The translations under genes and the position numbers were made by a program. A stretch of 64,000 nt of DNA, taken from contig CAVVAE010000004.1 of the NCBI GenBank assembly GCA_963746185.1, positions 992,001-1,056,000 on the forward strand. The letters run 5' to 3'. This document shows positions 34,343-42,847 of this stretch, in pieces. The notes under the pieces were generated by a model. The model ran no database searches and was not told where the DNA came from. It saw nothing but the letters and a program-made list of their open reading frames with translations. Positions within the stretch are counted from its first letter, which is position 1. Each line of letters starts with the position of its first letter. Source of the DNA: CAVVAE01 sp963746185. GTDB taxonomy: Bacteria > Actinomycetota > Actinomycetes > Propionibacteriales > Nocardioidaceae.

Positions 34343-34987
34343 ATGCGCGTCACGCATCTCGGGCATGCCTGCCTGCTCATCGAGAATTCCGATACCCGAG
34401 TCCTGATCGATCCCGGCGCCTACTCGGCCGGCTTCGAGGAACTCCGCGACCTCAACGCCGTCCTCGTCACCCACGTCCACGCCGACCACATCGACCCTGA
34501 GCGGTTCCCGGCACTCGTCGAGGCCAACCCTCAAGCCACGTTGTTGATCGAGCCGGAGGCTGTCGAGGCACACGACATTTCGACGGCGCGCGCCTTTCGC
34601 GCCGGAGACAGCGCAGCGGTCGGTGACTTCGAGGTCCAAGGCGTAGGCGGTCAGCACGCCCGCAACCACGACCTGACCCCGCCCCTCGGCAACGTCGGCT
34701 TCCTCATCCGCTCCGGCCACGGGCCGCAGCTGTTCCACCCCGGTGACAGCTATGACGAGACTCCGCCGCAGGTCGACATCCTGGCGTTGCCGCTCAACGC
34801 GCCGTGGTGCCGGATGCGCGAGACGCTCGACTTCCTCCGGGCGGTCAGCCCTCGCGTGGTGGTGCCGATCCATGACGGGCTGCTCAGTGACGACGGCCGA
34901 GCGGCGTACCTCATGCACGTCAATCGGTTCGGGCCGGCTGACACGCATGTCATCGACCTTCGTCCGGGCGAGTCGTACGACGGCTGA
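34343..34987 (+). CDS. MBL-fold metal-dependent hydrolase (UlaG-like)
   Basis: This 214-residue protein has the metallo-beta-lactamase metal site LVTHVHADHID, with further ligands GQHARNHD and FHPGDSYDE, and an N-terminal MRVTHLGHACLLIE typical of UlaG-like hydrolases. The substrate is unknown. The gene stands alone on the plus strand, bracketed by inverted 81-bp repeats at 34218 and 35045. ATG 34343 is preferred to GTG 34334. Confidence 0.88.
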   Translation: MRVTHLGHACLLIENSDTRVLIDPGAYSAGFEELRDLNAVLVTHVHADHIDPERFPALVEANPQATLLIEPEAVEAHDISTARAFRAGDSAAVGDFEVQGVGGQHARNHDLTPPLGNVGFLIRSGHGPQLFHPGDSYDETPPQVDILALPLNAPWCRMRETLDFLRAVSPRVVVPIHDGLLSDDGRAAYLMHVNRFGPADTHVIDLRPGESYDG

Positions 34988-35044
34988 GCCCGTCACGGCA
35001 TCAGACTCGCCACTGCTCCCTGACATAACGTGGCTTCCATCGGG

Positions 35045-35125
35045 ATGTCTGCAAGGCAAACCCACAGTCTGCAAGGCAGGTTTGCCTTGTTCACAAGCCT
35101 TTTGGCTTGAAAACAAGGCAAACCC
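35045..35125 (-). repeat. 81-bp TGCCTTG hairpin repeat, copy 3 (inverted)
   Basis: The minus-strand reading matches copy 2 almost perfectly over its first 43 bases (stem-loop) and keeps both right-hand TGCCTTG repeats, with a few changes in the spacer. It lies between the stops of two convergent metallo-hydrolase genes, nine bases from the second. Confidence 0.9.
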
Positions 35126-35134
35126 CCGCCGCTG

Positions 35135-35947
35135 TCAGTTGGGGTGGTGGAGGTAGGCGAGTTGGGCGCGGACACTGAGCTCGGCGGCAGGCCACAGCGC
35201 CTCGTCGACATCCGCATACACGGTGCGTACGACGTCGATCGGCTCGACCGCGCCGGCCGCGACCGCCTCCCGCACCTGCTCCAATCGTTCCGCGCGATGC
35301 TGCAGGTAGTAGTCGAGGACCGGCAGCGCCTCATTGAGCACGGGACCGTGGCCGGGCCAGATCACGTCGATGTCACGTTGCTCGGCGAGGTCGCGCAACC
35401 GGCGCAGCGAGCCCAGGTACGCCCCCAGCGCGCCATCCGGATGCGCCACCACCGTGGTGCCGCGACCCAGCACGGTGTCGCCCGTGAGCACAGCTCGCTC
35501 AGCCGGCAACACAAAGCTCAACGAGTCGCTCGTGTGGCCCGGCGTCCCGACGATCCGTACCTCCAGGCCGTCCACGTCGACCACGTCACCGTCGTGCAGA
35601 CCTTCCTCGCCGTACACGAATGTCGGGTCGAGCGCCCGAACACCGCAACCAACGCGTTCCGCAAAAGCGCGTGAACCCTCACTGTGATCGGGATGTCCGT
35701 GGGTGAGCAGCACAACGCCCACGGGGCCAAGACGCTCGGCCACCTCGGCGACCCGGCCAAGATGCCCGTCGTCCAGCGGCCCGGGGTCGACCACGATGCT
35801 GCGGCCGGCACCGGAAGTACCTGATCCGCCAGGCTCACGCAACACCCACGTGTTCGTGCCGTCGAGCGTCATCGGTGACGCGTTCGGCGCCAGCACACAC
35901 GTCGCGCGCTCGCCGAACGATCCGCCCTGCCACCCCTCCGAGCTCAC
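35135..35947 (-). CDS. MBL-fold hydrolase (LACTB2-like)
   Basis: This 270-residue protein has LAPNASPMTLDGTNTWVL at the start, the metal motif LLTHGHPDHSEG, then GTPGHTSDS and WPGHGPV, and a C-terminal helical domain with a final YLHHPN. Its layout resembles LACTB2-like RNA/thioester hydrolases and the mycobacterial Rv3677c. The substrate is unknown. Its start overlaps the stop of the following-in-order Nudix gene by 4 bases, giving a Nudix-MBL pair after ridA. Confidence 0.88.
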   Translation of the reverse strand: MSSEGWQGGSFGERATCVLAPNASPMTLDGTNTWVLREPGGSGTSGAGRSIVVDPGPLDDGHLGRVAEVAERLGPVGVVLLTHGHPDHSEGSRAFAERVGCGVRALDPTFVYGEEGLHDGDVVDVDGLEVRIVGTPGHTSDSLSFVLPAERAVLTGDTVLGRGTTVVAHPDGALGAYLGSLRRLRDLAEQRDIDVIWPGHGPVLNEALPVLDYYLQHRAERLEQVREAVAAGAVEPIDVVRTVYADVDEALWPAAELSVRAQLAYLHHPN

Positions 35948-36822
35948 GGATACACGCTCGCGTCGACCGTCAGAAAACCCTCGCCATCCACGATCTCCAC
36001 ACCAGGTGTCACGGTCGTGATCTGCCGCCCCGAAGCCGCGGCCAGCGCTGCTGCGCTGCTGTCATAGCGCGCCAGCTCCGCAACCGTGACGTACGTCGGC
36101 GGGAGCATCGCCATCGAACCGTCTTCGACCCCGGCGACCGCCAACGCCGGTCGCATCCACGCCACCCGGTCGGCCTCACCAGAGACATCCCGCGTGCGCT
36201 GCGAAGACGGCATGACCGCAAGGAAGAACCGGGTGTCGTAGCGCCGTGGCTCGAACTCCGGCGTGATCCAGTGGGCCCACGCCGCGAGCAGATCCGTGCG
36301 CAAGACGAGCCCACGCCGGGACAGGAAGTCGACGAACGCCAGGCTGCGATCCACCAACGCCGCGCGATCGCGCTCCCACTCGTCGCCGGTCGTGTCACCA
36401 ACGAGCGAGTCCGCGGTCGGCCCGGCCAGCAGCACCCCCGACTCCTCGAACGTCTCACGCACGGCAGCACACACCAGCGCCCGGGCTTCGGGCTCATCGC
36501 AGTCCAGCCGGTTGGCCCACTCCCCTGCACTTGGACCCGCCCAGTCGATGACCTGGTCGAAGTCCCGCGGATCCACGGTCCCGCCGGGGAACGCGTACAT
36601 CCCCGCAGCAAAGGCCATCCCCAGGTGGCGGCGGAGCAGGTAGACCTCAGGCCACGCGGGCGCATCGCGCAGGAGTACGACGGTCGAGGCGCCCTTCGGC
36701 GTCACCGGCGTCCTCTCACCGTCGAGGAAGGCGCGCGCGTGCTCGACGAGCTCGGGGGAAGCCTCCGGGTGGGGTCCAACGTCAGGAGACCTCGACAAGC
36801 ATCTCGACTTCGACCGGTGCAT
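35944..36822 (-). CDS. Nudix hydrolase
   Basis: A protein of about 290 residues. A Nudix fold is indicated by VYLLRRHLGMAFAAGMYAFPGG and a split Nudix box AAVRETFEESGVLL after an insertion of about 30 residues. It resembles NUDT19/RppH-like actinobacterial proteins; the substrate is uncertain. The start is unclear because it overlaps the end of ridA: ATG 36822 is used, TTG 36798 is equally possible, and neither has a ribosome site. Confidence 0.82.
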   Translation of the reverse strand: MHRSKSRCLSRSPDVGPHPEASPELVEHARAFLDGERTPVTPKGASTVVLLRDAPAWPEVYLLRRHLGMAFAAGMYAFPGGTVDPRDFDQVIDWAGPSAGEWANRLDCDEPEARALVCAAVRETFEESGVLLAGPTADSLVGDTTGDEWERDRAALVDRSLAFVDFLSRRGLVLRTDLLAAWAHWITPEFEPRRYDTRFFLAVMPSSQRTRDVSGEADRVAWMRPALAVAGVEDGSMAMLPPTYVTVAELARYDSSAAALAAASGRQITTVTPGVEIVDGEGFLTVDASVYP

Positions 36823-37243
36823 CAAGGGGAAGCGCCGCCACTCCGACCGCCGAGCGCGCGTGTTGACCGGCGTCCGCAAACGCGTTGCCGATCAGCTCAC
36901 TCGCTCCGTTGGCGACGCCGGGCTGCCCGGTGAAGTCAGGTGTGCTGGCAACGAACACCACCAGCTTCACCACCCGCACGACGCGCGAAAGGTCGCCGAC
37001 CATCGACTTGAGCACGGCAATCCCGTTGAGGGCGCATGCCTGCGCACATGTCGTGGCGTCCTCCACGCTGACCGTGTCGCCGACCTTGCCGGTGGCGACC
37101 AGCTCGCCGTCCCGCCAAGGCAGTTGGCCGGAGGTGTAGATGTGGTTGCCGGTCCGCACGCCTGGCACGTACACCGCAACAGGTGCAGCCACCTCCGGCA
37201 CGGCAAGACCGAGCTCGGCCAAACGCTCTTCCGGCGTTGCCAT
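36782..37243 (-). CDS. RidA-family enamine/imine deaminase-like protein
   Basis: This 153-residue protein has RTGNHIYTSGQLP, ATTCAQACALNGIAVLKS and VKLVVFVASTPDF typical of the RidA fold. The usual catalytic Arg region near the C-terminus (RSAVGVAALPLDAPVEVEML) is present. RidA proteins hydrolyse reactive enamines arising from PLP enzymes; this longer subgroup (Rv3678c type) may differ. It starts three bases after the DUF4177 stop, so they are coupled. Confidence 0.9.
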   Translation of the reverse strand: MATPEERLAELGLAVPEVAAPVAVYVPGVRTGNHIYTSGQLPWRDGELVATGKVGDTVSVEDATTCAQACALNGIAVLKSMVGDLSRVVRVVKLVVFVASTPDFTGQPGVANGASELIGNAFADAGQHARSAVGVAALPLDAPVEVEMLVEVS

Positions 37244-37245
37244 CG

Positions 37246-37404
37246 CTACGACACCTTCTCCCGCTTGAAGTACGCGACCAGGCTTTCTGGGTTGAGGCCG
37301 GGCACGACCTGGACGAGCTCCCAGCCGTCCTCACCCATGTTGTCGAGGATCTGCTTGGTCGCGTGCACGAGGACAGGCACGGTGATGTATTCCCACTTCG
37401 TCAT
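37246..37404 (-). CDS. DUF4177 small protein
   Basis: This 52-residue protein has MTKWEYITVPVLVHA and GEDGWELVQVVPG, the full DUF4177 signature. It matches the small gene next to ridA in mycobacteria (Rv3678A). Its function is unknown. ATG 37404 was chosen over a longer frame because it starts at the conserved MTKWEY. Confidence 0.85.
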   Translation of the reverse strand: MTKWEYITVPVLVHATKQILDNMGEDGWELVQVVPGLNPESLVAYFKREKVS

Positions 37405-37435
37405 AGCCGCGACTCTAACCCTCCCCACGCCCCCG

Positions 37436-37487
37436 GATTCGTCCGACTAGGCCGCGTCAAGAACCCCTGCGCTCGGTCGGACGAATC
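37436..37487. repeat. GATTCGTCCGAC inverted repeat, copy A
   Basis: A perfect 12-bp inverted repeat (GATTCGTCCGAC at 37436-37447, GTCGGACGAATC at 37476-37487) has a 28-base loop ending GCGCTCG. A second copy with the same right half lies at 62526. Here it sits in a divergent promoter region, so terminator function alone does not explain it. Confidence 0.75.
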
Positions 37488-37511
37488 GAGGTGGGGCGGT
37501 AGCGTCGCCGG

Positions 37512-38324
37512 ATGGACGCCAGCGAGGTGCTGAACCGGTCAGCCGAAGGTCCGGACGCGGTCGTTCGGTACGCCGACCACGCCGACGGCCTCGTCGACGT
37601 CTTCCTCCCGGCGTCCTTAGGTCGACCCGTTGAGCCGGCGCCGCTGATCGTCTTCCTGCACGGCGGTTTCTGGCGTCAGGCCTACGACCGCCAGCACGTC
37701 CGGCCGCTCGCCAACGCACTCGTCGCGGACGGATTTGTGGTCGCGGTTCCGGAGTACCGCCGCATCGGCGGCACCGGCGACGCGGTCGGCGCCGGTGGCT
37801 GGCCGACCACACCCCAGGACGTCGAGGCTGCGCTGGCGGCGATACCTCGTCTCGTCGACGAGGTCGCGCCGTCCTTCATCGACCCGATGTCGGCGTACGT
37901 TGTGGCAGGTCATTCCGCTGGGGGCCACCTCGCCCTCTGGGCCGGACTGCGAGCCGGTCCGAGCCGGGTCAGGTCTGTCGTGGCGCTGGCTCCCGTCGTC
38001 GATCTGGCAGAGGCGGCCGCCATGCGTCTCGGGGGCGGAGCCGTCCTCGACCTCCTCGGCGGCGGCCCCAACGACGTACCCGAGCGCTACGCCGAAGCCG
38101 ACCCGCTGCAGCATCTGTCGCCCGGCGTACACGTGACGATCGTGCAGGGCACCGACGACCTCGAAGTGCCGGTTACCGCCAACCGGTTCCTGCATCAGAG
38201 GTTCGCCGACGAGGGATCGATCAGCTACATCGAACTCGAAGGCGTCGAGCACTACGGCCTCATTGACCCGCTCTCTCCTGTCTACCGCGACGTGGTCCTG
38301 CCCGCGCTGCGCGCCACACGCTGA
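37512..38324 (+). CDS. Alpha/beta hydrolase (carboxylesterase / kynurenine-formamidase-like)
   Basis: This 270-residue protein has the oxyanion motif FLHGGFWRQAYD (HGGFW type), nucleophile elbow VAGHSAGGHLAL with Ser, acid TDDLEVP and base EGVEHYG. HGGFW and this length fit kynurenine formamidase-like esterases, but no other tryptophan-degradation gene is nearby, so the substrate is open. It is divergent from DUF4177 over a gap that holds an inverted repeat. Confidence 0.87.
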   Translation: MDASEVLNRSAEGPDAVVRYADHADGLVDVFLPASLGRPVEPAPLIVFLHGGFWRQAYDRQHVRPLANALVADGFVVAVPEYRRIGGTGDAVGAGGWPTTPQDVEAALAAIPRLVDEVAPSFIDPMSAYVVAGHSAGGHLALWAGLRAGPSRVRSVVALAPVVDLAEAAAMRLGGGAVLDLLGGGPNDVPERYAEADPLQHLSPGVHVTIVQGTDDLEVPVTANRFLHQRFADEGSISYIELEGVEHYGLIDPLSPVYRDVVLPALRATR

Positions 38325-38407
38325 TCGTTGCGACCTCAACTATTGCGCTTCGGTCCACCTCGCCGGAGACTGAGAGTCCGCGCAGCCACTTCCCCCGGAG
38401 CACGCCT

Positions 38408-39904
38408 ATGACGCGATCGGAGCCAAACCGCCCGAGCGTTGCGTCCATGGACCCCGTCATGCGAGCCCGGCTCGCGCTCGAGATCTACGAGCACGTGCTC
38501 TCCGGCGACTCCGCGACGCTGCCCACCGACGAGCTGATCTATGAGTCATGGCGCCGCTCACAGGACGCTGGCGTCGATCCTGACACGAACCTGCCGCCCC
38601 ATCTGTACGAGCACCGCGATGTGCTGCAGATGCGAGGTGAACACCCACTGGCGCCGTACGTCCCTGTCCTGCAAGAGCTTCTCGTCGACGACGACGCGTC
38701 GGCAGAGCACGTCATGGTGATCACCAACGGCATCGGCGACGTGCTCTGGATGCAGGGCAACGAGTCGGTCGAACGCGGCGCCGAACGTCTCGAGCTCGTC
38801 GAAGGAGCACGCTGGTCCGAGGAGGGAGCCGGCACGAACGCCATCGGTACCTCGATCTGGGCCGGCCATGCGATGCAGGTCTTCTCGGCCGAGCACTTCG
38901 TACGCAGCCTGCACGCGTGGACCTGCTCGGCCGCGCCGATCCACGATCCCGAGACGGGTTCGCTGCTCGGTGTCATCGATGTCAGCGGTCCCTACCGCAC
39001 GCTGCACCCCGACACCCTCGCCCTGGTCAAGTCCGCGGCCCGCGTGGTCGAGGAGATGATGCGCAGCCGGCGCCAAGGCCTCGACGAGCGAGCCCGGCTC
39101 CGCGCCACCAGCAAGCTGCACGGCTTTACCGGCGACGCCTGGGTGATCTCGCCCAGCGGCCGGGTCGTGCACCAGACCACGGCTGCCGCACCGCAGTCAG
39201 TCCAGCCGAAGCCGAGTGACGGCGGCATGTGGGAACTCGCGGACGGACGGCAGGCTGAGCCAGAGCAGCTCGACGACTACACGCTGTTGCGCGCACCCAA
39301 CGAGGCACGCAAGCGGCCCGGTCACCTCCGGCTTCGTTTCCTCGGCAACGAGCCGCCGTTCGTCGCACTCGGCGGACGCCGGCTGACGGTGACACTGCGC
39401 CGTGCCGAGATTCTCACCCTGTTGGCCGCCAGTCCCAACGGCATGAGCGCGGACGCCTTGACGTTGCAGCTGTACGGCGAGGAGGGCAACCCCACCACGA
39501 CTCGCGCCGAGCTGCATCGCGTACGACAGGTGCTCGGCGAACGCATCCTGGCCAAGCCCTACCGCCTCACCGCCCCGTTCACCGCCGACTTCTTGGAGGT
39601 TCGCGAGCTCGTGCTCCGCGGAAAGGTCGACGAGGCGCTCAAGCTCTACACAGGCCAGTTGCTCCCGGGCTCAACGTCCTTTGCCGTGGAGATGCTGCGC
39701 GATGAGCTCCACGTCATGATGCGCCGGGCCGTGCTCCAGGTCAGTGGAGCGGCCCTCGAGAAGTGGGTCGACTCCGTCCATGGCACGGACGACCAAGAGG
39801 CCATCGCAGCGTTGCTGGATCGCCTTCCCCACTCCGACACGCGGCGACCGATCCTCCAAGCGCACGCAGATCGGCTGGCCGCGGAGTACGGAGACTGGCG
39901 CTAG
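38408..39904 (+). CDS. GAF-domain transcriptional regulator (AcoR-like N-terminus, wHTH/BTAD-like C-terminus)
   Basis: This 498-residue protein has an N-terminal helical lead (YESWRRSQDAGVDP), a GAF domain at about 75-225 (GARWSEEGAGTNAIGTS, VIDVSGPYRTLHP) as in AcoR regulators, and no AAA or Fis domain. The C-terminal part instead looks like a winged helix plus helical repeats (LTLQLYGEEGNPTTTRAELHRVRQVL cited by its core TTTRAELHRVRQVLG). Relatives are often beside aldehyde or alcohol dehydrogenases; none is here. It ends six bases before the convergent anti-sigma-like gene. Confidence 0.82.
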   Translation: MTRSEPNRPSVASMDPVMRARLALEIYEHVLSGDSATLPTDELIYESWRRSQDAGVDPDTNLPPHLYEHRDVLQMRGEHPLAPYVPVLQELLVDDDASAEHVMVITNGIGDVLWMQGNESVERGAERLELVEGARWSEEGAGTNAIGTSIWAGHAMQVFSAEHFVRSLHAWTCSAAPIHDPETGSLLGVIDVSGPYRTLHPDTLALVKSAARVVEEMMRSRRQGLDERARLRATSKLHGFTGDAWVISPSGRVVHQTTAAAPQSVQPKPSDGGMWELADGRQAEPEQLDDYTLLRAPNEARKRPGHLRLRFLGNEPPFVALGGRRLTVTLRRAEILTLLAASPNGMSADALTLQLYGEEGNPTTTRAELHRVRQVLGERILAKPYRLTAPFTADFLEVRELVLRGKVDEALKLYTGQLLPGSTSFAVEMLRDELHVMMRRAVLQVSGAALEKWVDSVHGTDDQEAIAALLDRLPHSDTRRPILQAHADRLAAEYGDWR

Positions 39905-39910
39905 CGCGAC

Positions 39911-40852
39911 TCAGTTGCCCGTCGGCGTGGAGGGTGAGGCCAGTTCTTCGGGACTGACCTCAAAGGACGAGTCTCCTGAAGAAGAGCCGGAACCGGAGTC
40001 TGCGTTCGGGTTGTCCTTGAAGTTCTCCAGCTGGTCGCCCTGGCTGATGAACTCGGCCGTCGTCAGCAACCCCACGGCGGGATCTTGGGAAATCTCGCGA
40101 AGCACGTCGAAGGAGATCGGGAGGTTGTCGGCCGATAGTGCCTTCGTTGCATCGAGGTAGATGGTCTCGAGAATGACGACGAGCTGGTCGCCGCGCTTCG
40201 CAGCACTGATGGCTGCGTACGATGCGTTACCCGAGCCGCCCTCCTGGCTACCTTCGCCCTTCACCAAGTAGCTGATGGCGGGCGAACCGTCGGCAAGAGC
40301 CGCATCATCACAGAAGATGACGTGGGGAACCGCGGCGGACTCGCAGTCTTCGCCTTCGTTCCACTGGGAGACCTTGTCAGTCGCCACCACCTGGAGCTCG
40401 ACCTTGACGCCGTCGGCGAGGACATACCCGATGTGGGCGTCGATCTGTTCCCCATCTTGGGACTCTTGCCGCGTGCCACCTGTGGCCACCACCTCTCCTC
40501 CGTCGAGGTGCGCCAGCACTGCGGCAACCGCGCCACGAGGGGTGGCCTCGACGAGTTGCTGGACGCCAGTTGGGGACGGGTCAGTGGGGCCGTTCGACTT
40601 GCGGTCGAACAGGCCCGCGCCGCCGGTATAGGCAACCGCGCCGATGACCAACACCGAAACTGCCAACGCGCTGCCGGCGGTCTGCATCCGGCGCCGGCGA
40701 CGCATCGACCGGCCGAGCTCTTGGCCCTGCCCGACCAGCGTCGTGACGTCAGGCGAGACGTCTGAAACAGCGGTGTCGAGGCGCTCCTTGAGCGTGGTCT
40801 CGTTGAGGTCCATGGGGTCCTTCCCTCCCGAGGAGGCGCTGGTGCCGGTCAT
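39911..40852 (-). CDS. Single-pass membrane protein paired with sigma factor (putative anti-sigma)
   Basis: This 313-residue protein has a cytoplasmic N-terminus (MDLNETTLKERLDTAVSDV, then RRRRR), one membrane helix near residues 60-80 and a large extracytoplasmic domain with two Cys (EDCESAAV, VIFCDDAA) and a Ser/Gly/Asp-rich tail. It starts with an ATGA overlap of the SigE-family sigma gene, the classical layout of an anti-sigma or co-regulator. No zinc-binding anti-sigma motif is visible, so that role is inference. Confidence 0.75.
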   Translation of the reverse strand: MTGTSASSGGKDPMDLNETTLKERLDTAVSDVSPDVTTLVGQGQELGRSMRRRRRMQTAGSALAVSVLVIGAVAYTGGAGLFDRKSNGPTDPSPTGVQQLVEATPRGAVAAVLAHLDGGEVVATGGTRQESQDGEQIDAHIGYVLADGVKVELQVVATDKVSQWNEGEDCESAAVPHVIFCDDAALADGSPAISYLVKGEGSQEGGSGNASYAAISAAKRGDQLVVILETIYLDATKALSADNLPISFDVLREISQDPAVGLLTTAEFISQGDQLENFKDNPNADSGSGSSSGDSSFEVSPEELASPSTPTGN

Positions 40853-41352
40853 GAGGTGGCCGCCGCTCCGTCTGACAGCTCGACGCGCAGCCGGCCGAGA
40901 GCACGTGACGCACGAGTGCGCACCGCTCCCTCACTCAGGCCGACCTCGGTTGCGGTCTCGCCGACCGTGCGGTCCTCCCAGTAGCGGAGCACCACGACCG
41001 CTCGATCGAGAGGTTGAAGAGTGCGCAGCGCCTCGAACAGCTCGAGCCGGTCGGGCGTGACGGGCCCGGCACGGTCGTGTCCGAGGTCGACGCTAGGCAG
41101 CTCGGCATTGCGTCGTACCCGCTTGTGCGAGAGGAAGACCTTCGTCAACGTGCCCCGTGCATACGCCCCAGGTGAGTTGGCGCGCAGGACCTTGGCCCAA
41201 GCGACGTACAACTTGGCGAGTGTGGTCTGGACGAGGTCCTCGGCGAGATGCCAGTCACCGCACATGAGCAGAGCAGTTCTGAACAGCCCCGGCGTGACCA
41301 CGGTGGCGAACTCAGTGAAGGCCAGCTGATCACCCTCAGGTGTCCTGCTCAT
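40849..41352 (-). CDS. SigE-family (ECF-type) RNA polymerase sigma factor
   Basis: This 167-residue protein has region 2 (LFRTALLMCGDWHLAEDLVQTTLAKLYVAW, cited by its core HLAEDLVQTTLAKLY) and region 4 (LDRAVVVLRYWEDRTVGETA, SEGAVRTRASRALGRL). It fits the actinobacterial SigE-family of small sigma factors often cotranscribed with membrane proteins. It is upstream of and overlaps its probable membrane regulator. A GTAACG-N17-CGTCTA promoter lies just before it and could be autoregulated. Confidence 0.92.
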   Translation of the reverse strand: MSRTPEGDQLAFTEFATVVTPGLFRTALLMCGDWHLAEDLVQTTLAKLYVAWAKVLRANSPGAYARGTLTKVFLSHKRVRRNAELPSVDLGHDRAGPVTPDRLELFEALRTLQPLDRAVVVLRYWEDRTVGETATEVGLSEGAVRTRASRALGRLRVELSDGAAATS

Positions 41353-41380
41353 CTGGTCTCCCTCGCTCGTCCTTACCTAG

Positions 41381-41409
41381 TAGACGCCACGAGGGGGCCC
41401 TTCGTTACA
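41381..41409 (-). promoter_or_regulatory. Candidate ECF-type promoter for the sigma gene
   Basis: On the minus strand GTAACG (41409-41404) and CGTCTA (41386-41381) are 17 bases apart, resembling the AAC -35 and CGTC -10 elements of ECF promoters. They lie about 30 bases before the sigma ATG. Autoregulation is inferred. Confidence 0.45.
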
Positions 41410-41435
41410 TGTTCGGCGTTACCCGTTTCCACAGA

Positions 41436-42065
41436 TCAACTGCGCAACGCGGGCTCTGTCTTCGCTCGTACGTCGTCCTCAGTCACGTCCGGAGCGAGTT
41501 CACGCAGCACCAAGCCGTCGTCACTCACGTCGATGACCGCGAGATCGGTGATGATGCGCTGGACCACACCGAGCCCGGTGTAGGGCAATGAGCACTCGTT
41601 GACGATCTTGTAGGAACCGTCGCGGGCCACATGCTCCATCAAAACGATGACGCGTTTGGCACCGTGCACGAGGTCCATCGCGCCGCCCATCCCCTTGACC
41701 ATCTTCCCCGGGATCATCCAGTTGGCGATGTCGCCGCCGGCTGACACCTGCATCGCGCCGAGGATGGCGGCGTCGATCTTGCCGCCACGGATCATGCCGA
41801 ACGACGTCGCGGAGTCGAAGAACGACGAGCCCGCTCGCAGTGTCACGGTCTCCTTGCCGGCGTTGATGAGGTCAGGGTCTTCCTCACCGTCGTAGGGATA
41901 GGCACCGACGCCGAGGATGCCGTTCTCCGACTGGAGCACGATCTCGACCCCGTCGGGCACGTAGTTCGGCACCAGCGTCGGCAACCCGATTCCGAGGTTG
42001 ACGTAGGAGCCGTCCTCGAGCTCCGACGCCGCCCGGGCCGCCATCTGCTCACGTGTCCAGGCCAT
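41436..42065 (-). CDS. scoB: 3-oxoacid CoA-transferase subunit B
   Basis: This 209-residue protein has the catalytic Glu in LQSENGILGVG, preceded by NLGIGLPTLV and followed by GAMQVSAGGDIANWMIPGK. It transfers CoA between succinyl-CoA (or acetyl-CoA) and a 3-oxoacid such as acetoacetate. Its ATG shares one base with the stop of the A-subunit gene (TGATG), which ensures equal synthesis. The exact donor cannot be read. Confidence 0.94.
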   Translation of the reverse strand: MAWTREQMAARAASELEDGSYVNLGIGLPTLVPNYVPDGVEIVLQSENGILGVGAYPYDGEEDPDLINAGKETVTLRAGSSFFDSATSFGMIRGGKIDAAILGAMQVSAGGDIANWMIPGKMVKGMGGAMDLVHGAKRVIVLMEHVARDGSYKIVNECSLPYTGLGVVQRIITDLAVIDVSDDGLVLRELAPDVTEDDVRAKTEPALRS

Positions 42066-42847
42066 CAGCTCTGCTCCTCCCGTGGGCGAACCGTGCGTTT
42101 CTCGATGCGTTTCTCGGCGGCCTGCTCTGGGGTCAACGCAACGACTCGCTGCACGTATACGCCCGGCAGGTGTACGTCGTTGGCGCCGAGCTCACCCGGC
42201 TCCACCAGCTCTTCCACCTCCGCGATCGTGAGCCGCCCGGCCATGGCGCACAGCGGGTTGAAGTTGCGGGCGGAGTCGCGGAACACGATGTTGCCGTGGC
42301 GATCACCACGCCAGCCGCGGATCAGCGCGAAGTCGGTGACGATGGCCCGCTCCAGCACGAAGCCACGCGCTCCCTCGGCTGTTTCGAACTCGCGCGTCTC
42401 CTTCTCCGGACTCGACATCACGACGTTGCCCGCGTCGTCGTACCTCCAGGGCAGCCCACCATCAGCGACCTGGGTGCCTACGCCTGTCGCGGTGTAGAAC
42501 GCCGGGATGCCGGCACCTCCGGCGCGCAGCCGCTCCGCCAGCGTTCCCTGAGGCGTCAGCTCGACCTCGAGCTCGCCGTGCAGATACTGCCGCTCGAACT
42601 CCTTGTTCTCGCCGACGTACGACGACACCATCCGGCGGATCCGCTTGTCGCGCAGCAGCAGCCCGAGGCCCCAGTCGTCGACGCCACAGTTGTTGGAGAC
42701 CGCCTCGAGGTCGGTGACCCCCGCGTCGAGAAGAGCCTGGATCAGCACGCTCGGGATGCCGCACAGGCCGAAGCCGCCGACCGCGATCGACGACCCGCTT
42801 GCGATGTCCGCCACGGCCTCCGCAGCGCTCTGGACGACTTTGTCCAC
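42065..42847 (-). CDS. scoA: 3-oxoacid CoA-transferase subunit A
   Basis: This 260-residue protein has SSIAVGGFGLCGIPSVLI near the N-terminus and VSNNCGVDDWGLGLLL, typical of the A subunit. With the B subunit it activates acetoacetate or related acids, complementing the acetate activation encoded elsewhere in the window. GTG 42847 was chosen because GAGGGAG is five bases upstream; GTG 42853 would leave no spacing. It is divergent from the P450 gene. Confidence 0.94.
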   Translation of the reverse strand: MDKVVQSAAEAVADIASGSSIAVGGFGLCGIPSVLIQALLDAGVTDLEAVSNNCGVDDWGLGLLLRDKRIRRMVSSYVGENKEFERQYLHGELEVELTPQGTLAERLRAGGAGIPAFYTATGVGTQVADGGLPWRYDDAGNVVMSSPEKETREFETAEGARGFVLERAIVTDFALIRGWRGDRHGNIVFRDSARNFNPLCAMAGRLTIAEVEELVEPGELGANDVHLPGVYVQRVVALTPEQAAEKRIEKRTVRPREEQS

